From contig JAOTYS010000024.1 of the NCBI GenBank assembly GCA_029861795.1, positions 1-22,110 of the forward strand: a DNA stretch of 22,110 nt, in the 5' to 3' direction. Each line of letters starts with the position of its first letter. Position 1 is the first letter of the stretch. The notes under the pieces were generated by a model, which worked only from the letters and a program-made list of their open reading frames with translations, had not been told where the DNA came from and did no database searches. Below are positions 16,740 through 22,110 of this stretch, in pieces. The DNA is from Gammaproteobacteria bacterium. GTDB taxonomy: Bacteria; Pseudomonadota; Gammaproteobacteria; Arenicellales; JAOTYS01. The position numbers and the translations under genes were made by a program.

Positions 16740-17086
16740 TTACACAAACAATGCGCCTTGTGGTGATGGTTATCTATTCGTCGCCCGGATCGGGAACAAG
16801 GGCCGTCGTTTCCAGTCTTTCTTCGGATGACGTACGTTTCCATGAATTAGGACAAACTATAACTATGAGATACTCTTTGCAATGGAGACCGGAGGCTTAA
16901 TTGTCTAATTTCCATCCCTTCACCGGCTCGTCAACACCTATTTTGACCACTCCAGCACCAGGGGTTCACGCACCATGTCTCCAGGTAGTTACTAGCGCGA
17001 TATACAGCAACACCCCGCAACGGGAGACGATCGAGCTAATATTTGTTCCGAGGGTGCCAATGGATGATACCACCAGCAGGCAATCG
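16740..17086. other. Upstream region of the demethylation operon
   Basis: About 350 bases without a supported gene. The operon promoter should lie here on the minus strand. A TTGCAA box (16877-16882) and TATAGT (read on the minus strand at 16861-16856) are spaced 15 bases, shorter than the ideal 17, so this is only a weak candidate. No operator palindrome stands out. Confidence 0.35.
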
Positions 17087-17560
17087 CTATAGCCTTTCAA
17101 ACACGAGAATTCGGCGCTTGCCTTGCTCTGCAACATAAACCTTGCCCGTTCCATCAAAAGCAATTCCCTGAGGATCGTTCAACGAGAGCGCGATGACCTC
17201 AAGCGTGTTATCGGCATAACGCAACAATCGTCCCGGATTGCGGTCCTCTGTAATCCAGAGAGCTCCGTCAGGTCCGAATTCGATTTGATCCGGCTTGATC
17301 AATCCATCCACAACCACATTCTTCACGCCTTGAGATACTCGGAGTATCCGTCCTAACCCGGTCTCAGCAACATAAATTGACCCATCGCCATCCACGGCGA
17401 CACCTTCAGGGTTCTTGAGTTTCGCCGCCAGAGTAGTGATCTGGCCGGACAAATCTATTCGCAGTAATTGTCCATCGGGCTTGTCTTGCGAAACGATCAA
17501 AGAACCCTTAGATCCGATTTCGATTCCTTCCATCCGACCCATACGTGAAATGACTTGCTT
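17087..17560 (-). pseudogene. NHL/SMP-30-like beta-propeller fragment
   Basis: The readable part from ATG 17542 has 151 residues and consists of about four repeats of the form NPEGVAVDGDGSIYVAET...GRILRV, KPDQIEFGPDGALWITED...GRLLRY and DPQGIAFDGTGKVYVAEQ...RRILVF. These are NHL or SMP-30-type propeller blades; a complete propeller needs five to seven. Protein-like sequence continues upstream of the first ATG (DLKQVISRMGRMEGIEIG) until about 17560, so the visible start is not the true one and the N-terminal blades or signal peptide are missing. Another truncated gene, a histidine kinase, starts at the same point on the opposite strand. No function can be assigned beyond a ligand-binding or secreted propeller. 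Confidence 0.6.
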
Positions 17561-17982
17561 TAGATCGGAAAGTGAATATTAGTTTTGAAGAGAGCGACCG
17601 CGGGCTAATGTTGGGTAGTCCTGCAGCACTGAAATTCTTGATTCGCAATCTGCTAGACAACGCAATTCGCTATAACGATCCAAGCGGGAGTGTTCAGTTA
17701 AGGATAACCAAGGAAGTAGATGCTGTTGTTCTGTCTATCTCGGACAATGGCCCTGGGATCGAAGAGTCGCAGCGACACCGAGTGTTTGATCGGTTCTATC
17801 GCGGCGAGAATACCAGCGATGTGGATGGGACGGGGCTGGGGCTTTCAATAGCAAAACGTGTCGCGGTACTCCACGGAGCAGAAATCCAATTGGGCGCACA
17901 ACCCAAGGGTCCCGGTCTCGTCGTAACAGTTCGTTTCCGCCCACCAAGTACCGCCCACGATTCACTCCAACAAACTGTATAG
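17554..17982 (+). pseudogene. Sensor histidine kinase, C-terminal ATPase domain only
   Basis: About 140 codons of the HATPase_c domain. The N box is IRNLLDNAIRYND, the G1 box SISDNGPGIEES, the F box FDRFYRG and the G2 box GTGLGLSIAKRV. The arrangement is that of a QseC/PmrB-like transmembrane sensor kinase. Recognisable sequence begins at LALDRKVNISFEE right after a TGA at 17551-17553. The sensor, transmembrane, HAMP and His-phosphorylation regions are all missing, and no response regulator is adjacent. A GTG at 17572 could start a short product, but it would lack a phosphoacceptor. I regard it as the relic of a deleted two-component gene. Confidence 0.75.
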
Positions 17983-18317
17983 CGATGTAACAAAGTCTAC
18001 AATGCGGAGAATCCCCTCTTTAGTCGCGCCCCCGCGCGCTTGCGCCAAGGAGTTTGGCTGACATCAGACGTGCTCCGCATACATGGACCCGCCTCGGCTT
18101 GCAAGATGATTGTTGAGTCAGGCAAAAAGTTAGTTGCAGGCATACATCCGGCTTGTCATGAGGTTCAATTGACCTCGAGCCCTTATGGAATCTGCACGTT
18201 CTCGTCCCCAGCAAAAATGAGGCGTATTACGGCCAGGGAGCACATCAGGATTCGAGAAGATTGGTCCGACCTATTTCGCCATATCGTCAATCACCTTCGC
18301 AACCAGCGTCGATCAGG
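17983..18317. other. Region without a recognisable gene
   Basis: A plus-strand open frame of 93 codons (TTG at 18040 to 18321) covers most of this stretch. Its translation shows no motif, no Shine-Dalgarno and a non-ATG start, and it overlaps the end of the next gene. A C-terminal part rich in Arg and Ile (RITAREHIRIREDW) is the only protein-like portion. I do not call it a gene. Confidence 0.3.
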
Positions 18318-19019
18318 CTAATTGGGCTCGGATCGGAGAAATAGCAGTGTGTCTATGAGTACACTGATTTTTTCCTGTCTGTCAGCGCCAATGTCCTCGA
18401 ATTGCAGGCCTACCAATGTGGCTGGCCCGTCGTCCGTGGAGATGCCCTCATGTCGAACCACACGTGCCTTTAGACGGAGATCATCTGGTCCGTATGGACT
18501 TGGAATGACGACGCGAACCGACTGACCTACCTCAGGCGCAGCATGCACGGTCAGCATTAAAAACCCACCCTTAGAAATATCCTCCAAAATTGCCCGTAGC
18601 TCGGCTTGATCGCCATACTGGATCTCCATTCGATAAGCCACACGAACGTGCACCCGCCTGCCTCCCCCGCCGTGACTCAAGAGCTCAGCGAGCACACCGT
18701 CCAGTTCAGTCTGCGCGATGGTATCACTGAATCTGAACGCTACGTCGAGCAGACTCCCCTGTTGTTGCAAACTCACTGCCACGATATTGGCGCCCACCGT
18801 AACTTCGTCGATGCCTCTGGAACGTAAACGCAGCTCCATTGCATCGCCAACACCGCCGAGGTATTCCTCAACCACCAGGCGCGCCCCTACCCTGGAGATA
18901 TCCCGCAACTCCGCCGGCACCCAATCCAAAGTGTTAGAAGATTTGACCAGAATATCAGCTGCCACAAGCAACCGCGCCTCGCCGACGCTCTGGTCGTTTT
19001 GTTGCAATACCGCCGTCAT
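18318..19019 (-). CDS. Tandem PilZ-domain protein (c-di-GMP effector)
   Basis: A 233-residue protein with two PilZ-like beta-barrels. The second (about 120-230) carries the complete c-di-GMP motif: RVAYR (126-130, RxxxR) followed by EDISKGG (146-152, DxSxxG). The first (about 12-115) keeps DISRVGARL (40-48), but its RxxxR is degenerate (EARLLVAADILV). This suggests one domain binds the nucleotide and the other supports dimerisation or partner contact. No transmembrane segment or enzymatic domain is present, so it would act as a cytoplasmic adaptor in motility, adhesion or polysaccharide control. The start ATG 19019 is used; no strong Shine-Dalgarno is seen. The neighbours give no target. Confidence 0.82.
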   Translation of the reverse strand: MTAVLQQNDQSVGEARLLVAADILVKSSNTLDWVPAELRDISRVGARLVVEEYLGGVGDAMELRLRSRGIDEVTVGANIVAVSLQQQGSLLDVAFRFSDTIAQTELDGVLAELLSHGGGGRRVHVRVAYRMEIQYGDQAELRAILEDISKGGFLMLTVHAAPEVGQSVRVVIPSPYGPDDLRLKARVVRHEGISTDDGPATLVGLQFEDIGADRQEKISVLIDTLLFLRSEPN

Positions 19020-19463
19020 CTTAAGTTAGCTCTAGACGCTTGTATCTGGCTTTTGTTGGCCCATTAAAAGTATAGACAAGGAGGACAGCTATGCCAGATC
19101 TTTGTAGGTGTCTTCCCTATCCCCCCTGGCGTTATCACAAAACGCCCTCTCCGGTTAGCGGGATCTAGCCAGCATCAACCAATGCGGGCGGGTTACAAAG
19201 CCGTTCGAGATCGTTGTGATTTACGCCCCATCGGAGCTTAGAGTCCTTCAAGTAGCGTCGGGACGTTGAAAATTGCCCTGCATGATCCAGTCGATCACGA
19301 TGGCACAAAATAGATGGCAAAACCGGCCAGAATGCCTTGTCCATTTGCTGCAAAGTGCTGCAGTGCAAACGAATCTCATATGAGAAAAGTCGTTGCTGCG
19401 AAGGGTCGGGTTGGAAGTCGCAATCTTCTGCGCAGAATCAGGCAAACAAGTGGCTCGATATTT
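19020..19463. other. Intergenic region upstream of the PilZ gene
   Basis: About 440 bases. The left end should carry the PilZ promoter on the minus strand. On the plus strand AAGGAGGA precedes a 25-codon frame at 19091-19168, listed separately. The rest (19170-19463) shows no recognisable gene or repeat. Confidence 0.35.
19091..19168 (+). CDS. Possible 25-residue small ORF with strong ribosome binding site
   Basis: ATG 19091 to TAG 19166 encodes a peptide beginning MPDLCRCLPYPPWRYH. It is preceded by AAGGAGGA at 19078-19085 with about six bases of spacing, the best-formed plus-strand ribosome binding site in this gap. The peptide is rich in Pro, Cys and aromatic residues and matches no family I know. 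It may be a leader or small protein, or the start of a lost gene. Confidence 0.3.
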   Translation: MPDLCRCLPYPPWRYHKTPSPVSGI

Positions 19464-20132
19464 TTACGGTGCAGCTGCTTGTATTAGCAGTCCCACCATT
19501 TCCTTGAAGTGACGCTGCTTGGCATGTTGTAAAGGAGTGACACCGTCACGGTCCGCCAGATTCAGGTTTGCGCCCGCCTTAATCAACATACGCACAATTT
19601 CAACATGACGCGGACCACCGTCACCGAGAATGACGGTCTCCAACAATGCAGTCCACCCCAGGTTGTTCACATGATTTACATCGATATTGGTATTGAGCAG
19701 TTCGCGAACCGTCTCTACATGACCCCGTTCGCACGCCGGAATCAACGCAGTCCCACCGTAACGATTGGTGCTGTTAAGATCAGCCCCATGGTCCAGGGTC
19801 ATGCGTAGAATGTTCAGATATCCTCTAGCCCCGGCCAGCAGATATGGGCTGTCCTTGATATCGCTCTGCGCGTTGACGTCTGCACCGGCTTCTATCAATA
19901 ACTTCGCGACTTCGATGTGATTACCTTGGGTCGCCGCAAGCAACCCTGTGCGACCTTGGGCGTCACGGACATGCACACTTATGGCTTGATCGAGTAAGCG
20001 CTGAACCGCGCCGATATCCCCTTGCTCGGACGCGAGAATTAATTGTTGGTCAAGATCCGTATCGGATTGCGCGCTTGTCATAAACACTAGCACCATTGCC
20101 GCGAGCGGCAGCAACCACCTTATGGGATCCAC
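19464..20132 (-). CDS. Secreted ankyrin-repeat protein
   Basis: About 222 residues from GTG 20132. A signal peptide is visible, PIRWLLPLAAMVLVFMTSA with likely cleavage before QSDTDL, so the protein is probably periplasmic. About five ankyrin repeats follow, seen as QGRTGLLAATQGNHIEVAKL and LIEAGADVNAQS, then DHGADLNSTNRYGGTALIPA, NNLGWTALLE and IKAGANLNLADRDGVTPLQH. The last helix pair ends the protein. The frame is open back to an ATG at 20198, but the GTG start gives a clean signal peptide and has GAGG about ten bases upstream. It lies downstream of the deaminase and amine oxidase genes on the same strand with a gap of about 90 bases. In several bacteria periplasmic ankyrin proteins accompany oxidative enzymes such as catalase; a similar protective role with the amine oxidase is inference. 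Confidence 0.8.
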   Translation of the reverse strand: MDPIRWLLPLAAMVLVFMTSAQSDTDLDQQLILASEQGDIGAVQRLLDQAISVHVRDAQGRTGLLAATQGNHIEVAKLLIEAGADVNAQSDIKDSPYLLAGARGYLNILRMTLDHGADLNSTNRYGGTALIPACERGHVETVRELLNTNIDVNHVNNLGWTALLETVILGDGGPRHVEIVRMLIKAGANLNLADRDGVTPLQHAKQRHFKEMVGLLIQAAAP

Positions 20133-20221
20133 TCGCAACACACCTCGCACATCTTGCGTTGCCGCTGCAAGATCACACCCAGATAGGCAGACGGCCAACC
20201 ATGTGCAACACTATCTTAGGA

Positions 20222-20695
20222 TCAACACCTTGAAAGATGCGGGGGACCACCGTCGACGAGATCGGCTCCGTAGAATAATTTTTCTAGACGGCCCCAGTAG
20301 GCGGCCGCCTCACACATCGGACATGGCTTGGACGATGAATACATGGTGCAGCCACTGAGATCACTACTCCCCAAACGATCGGCGGCATCTCTTATTGCCT
20401 CCACTTCGGCGTGGGCTGTGGGATCGTGATTGACGATCACCCGGCTCGGCGCTTGGCCGACAATGTGACTATCCTTGACGATTACGGCACCGAATGCCTG
20501 ATCTCCAGTTTCGATGGCTAAACGCCGCATGTCGTAAGCACGTGCCATAAAATGCTTGGCGTCGTTTGCAGTGGGTTGCTGGATCGTGGCTTTCTCACTG
20601 GCGCGCGCGCTTGGCAGCACTGACATTGCACCGATCAGTGGCAGGCCTGCAATCTTCAGCAAACCATTTAGACAGCGGCGACGAAGACTGTCCAT
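20222..20695 (-). CDS. Exported cytidine/guanine-deaminase-like protein (Tat signal)
   Basis: A 157-residue zinc-dependent deaminase-fold protein. The zinc motifs are HAEVEAI, with the catalytic Glu, and PCPMCEAA. A FGAVIVKD strand precedes them, as in the cytidine/deoxycytidylate, guanine and tRNA-adenosine deaminase superfamily. Unusually, the N-terminus MDSLRRRCLNGLLKIAGLPL with a following hydrophobic stretch ending in ARASE looks like a twin-arginine export signal. The deaminase would then act in the periplasm. I choose ATG 20695, 20 bases after the amine oxidase stop; the frame is open further up to 20824 but overlaps that gene. The C-terminus GPPHLSRC is short and may be natural for this exported subgroup. 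The substrate is not known. Confidence 0.8.
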   Translation of the reverse strand: MDSLRRRCLNGLLKIAGLPLIGAMSVLPSARASEKATIQQPTANDAKHFMARAYDMRRLAIETGDQAFGAVIVKDSHIVGQAPSRVIVNHDPTAHAEVEAIRDAADRLGSSDLSGCTMYSSSKPCPMCEAAAYWGRLEKLFYGADLVDGGPPHLSRC

Positions 20696-20714
20696 TAGCT
20701 TGAACGATCTATCC

Positions 20715-22110
20715 TCAGTGACAACACGAATCGCCCGCATTCTTACTGCCTTTGGATGGCGTTGGCGGCAAGTCGATGGCCGGGTTGCGATCGAAGAAAC
20801 CCACAGGTTTGAGATGAAAACCAATGGTTGTCACTGGCATGACCGGCCAGTCTTCGGGGCGTACCACGTGATGACTATTGAGACTGTGCCAAACGGTCAA
20901 GCTAGTGTTGTCGATCGAGCGATCGTCCTTGATATAAGCGGGCAGACCATGGTCCATTCGCGGGTCGCTTTGATTGGGGTAGTCGCCGGCGGCATAGCGC
21001 TCGCGCGAATTGTAGGGTGTAGCCCAGAAATGATGATTCATAAATCCGGCCCGACGGCGGATGCTGGATTGCGGATCGGAAAAGGGAAACGCGTTCACAT
21101 CCGGTAACAACTTGTAGCCCACTGGCTGACCCAGACTGTTAACGACGTTGGGATTAACGATCTTCCAATAACGCGCACTTTCTAAGCACATGTTGCGGGT
21201 CGCCTCTTGCTCGCTCTTAAGTAGTGTCTCCTCCGCGTAATAGGCGTTTCCTAATGGGTTGTTTGGACCCATCGGCTCGGTCCGGGTGTTGACCTCATAC
21301 ACCGAGTTGTTGGGACCATCGACCGCCATGTCTAAACGCACATTAAACACATGCTGGTGAATTGGCGCGTACAAACGCGGCGCAATCTCAGTACCATACT
21401 TGCGGGTTTCGCCATGCGCGAGCGCGCCGGTATTGACGATACCGGTCAGCTTGATCTCGAGCTGAATAGTGCCGTCCAAATAAAAATACCAGAAAAAACC
21501 ATATTCATAATCGCCGACAGTGGTAATGAACGACACCACTAGTCGACGCGAGCGACGTACTTCCACATCTCCAGTACGCCAGTCTGAATGCTTCCACAGG
21601 ATACCGTAGTCTTCCTCATGCATGCAGACTGCGTTGCGGATCTCCATGACCTCGCCGCGGCCGGTTGCCATGTACGCATCAAAATAACGGATCAGACCCA
21701 GGCAATCGCAGCCAAGCTCTAGGGAATTGGCGAATAAGCCTATACCGTACTCGCCTACATCGAAGGCGTTGCGGCGTGCGTAGCTGATGTCCGGATCTCC
21801 ATAAGGCACAACCATCTCCGAGACTGAAGCGCGGTGGATGACGGATCGCAGACGGCTGTCTTGCGCCGGATCGGTATAACCAATCCGATGTAACACTAAA
21901 CCTTCCCGAGCGGTAAATCCGATGCGAAACGACCACCCCAACCATTCAACACTGTAACCATCAACGGCAAAACTTGGGCCTTCGGGTTGAACGATCTCCA
22001 GTGGCTTAGGTGCCTCGCGAAACTTGCCTTCGAAGTAGCGTGCCGCGTAGTTGCCGGACTGTTCTGGCAGTGGTACCACGCCGGTATCCTCTAGGTGGAT
22101 CACCTTCATA
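20715..22110 (-). CDS. Copper amine oxidase (topaquinone), 5' end outside window
   Basis: About 464 residues of a primary-amine oxidase, which turns R-CH2-NH2 into an aldehyde with release of NH3 and H2O2, usually in the periplasm. Seen in order: the N3 domain to about residue 70, FDVGEYGIGLFANSLELGCD, the catalytic-base strand IRYFDAY, the topaquinone site TVGDYEY with the Tyr codon at 21507-21509, copper ligands HQHVFNVRLD, and the third copper histidine in TTIGFHLKPVGFFDRNPAID. All three copper histidines, the base and the modified Tyr are kept. The residue before the Tyr is Asp instead of the usual Asn. The N-terminal third is beyond the right edge. The exported deaminase follows 20 bases downstream. 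Confidence 0.93.
   Translation of the reverse strand, partial: MKVIHLEDTGVVPLPEQSGNYAARYFEGKFREAPKPLEIVQPEGPSFAVDGYSVEWLGWSFRIGFTAREGLVLHRIGYTDPAQDSRLRSVIHRASVSEMVVPYGDPDISYARRNAFDVGEYGIGLFANSLELGCDCLGLIRYFDAYMATGRGEVMEIRNAVCMHEEDYGILWKHSDWRTGDVEVRRSRRLVVSFITTVGDYEYGFFWYFYLDGTIQLEIKLTGIVNTGALAHGETRKYGTEIAPRLYAPIHQHVFNVRLDMAVDGPNNSVYEVNTRTEPMGPNNPLGNAYYAEETLLKSEQEATRNMCLESARYWKIVNPNVVNSLGQPVGYKLLPDVNAFPFSDPQSSIRRRAGFMNHHFWATPYNSRERYAAGDYPNQSDPRMDHGLPAYIKDDRSIDNTSLTVWHSLNSHHVVRPEDWPVMPVTTIGFHLKPVGFFDRNPAIDLPPTPSKGSKNAGDSCCH

Noticed and set aside
18040..18321. A 93-codon plus-strand frame starting with TTG
   Set aside because: No motif, no ribosome binding site, and overlap with the PilZ gene end; not enough support.

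Overview
The window looks like a chromosomal segment of a mid-GC gammaproteobacterium, probably marine or host-associated. This is inferred from a RhlE-type DEAD-box helicase, PilZ and BCCT proteins, palindromic 'ATTCCCAC/GTGGGAAT' repeats, and genes for degrading methylated amines. No rRNA, tRNA, CRISPR array or phage module was seen. Genes are loosely packed. At least six are broken or reduced to fragments, so the segment appears to be undergoing gene decay.

Left part (1-3850): a BCCT-family osmolyte/betaine transporter runs off the left edge. It is followed by a CPA-type cation:proton antiporter pseudogene that has lost its N-terminal half and carries a frameshift. Its truncated end abuts a probable 5' part of a group II intron (ribozyme region plus the first codons of its encoded protein). 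Beyond that lie a small conserved protein and the C-terminal tail of a short-chain dehydrogenase, joined by a TAATG overlap.

Centre-left (3970-9500): a YbaK-type aminoacyl-tRNA deacylase, a metallo-beta-lactamase-like protein without the usual metal histidines, and a 2OG-Fe(II) oxygenase-like protein. Divergent from these is a SagB-type tandem nitroreductase followed by a DUF309 protein. A small zinc-ribbon protein, a transposase remnant with tandem palindromic repeats and dispersed palindromes follow.

Centre (9320-10920): a DEAD-box RNA helicase with a small lysine-rich protein downstream.

Centre-right (11286-16739): a minus-strand catabolic operon. In transcription order it holds a Rieske oxygenase of the carnitine/betaine type, a truncated M24 peptidase-like fragment, a dimethylglycine/sarcosine dehydrogenase-like FAD-GcvT protein and a non-pyrrolysine MttB-family methyltransferase. 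With the BCCT transporter this suggests uptake and stepwise demethylation of a quaternary amine such as glycine betaine, carnitine or proline betaine. The exact substrate cannot be read from sequence.

Right part (17087-22110): a beta-propeller fragment and a histidine-kinase ATPase fragment face away from each other across a likely rearrangement point. Then come a tandem PilZ protein and a minus-strand group of copper amine oxidase (cut by the window edge), an exported nucleoside-deaminase-like protein and a secreted ankyrin-repeat protein. The amine oxidase has Asp in place of the near-invariant Asn before its topaquinone tyrosine.
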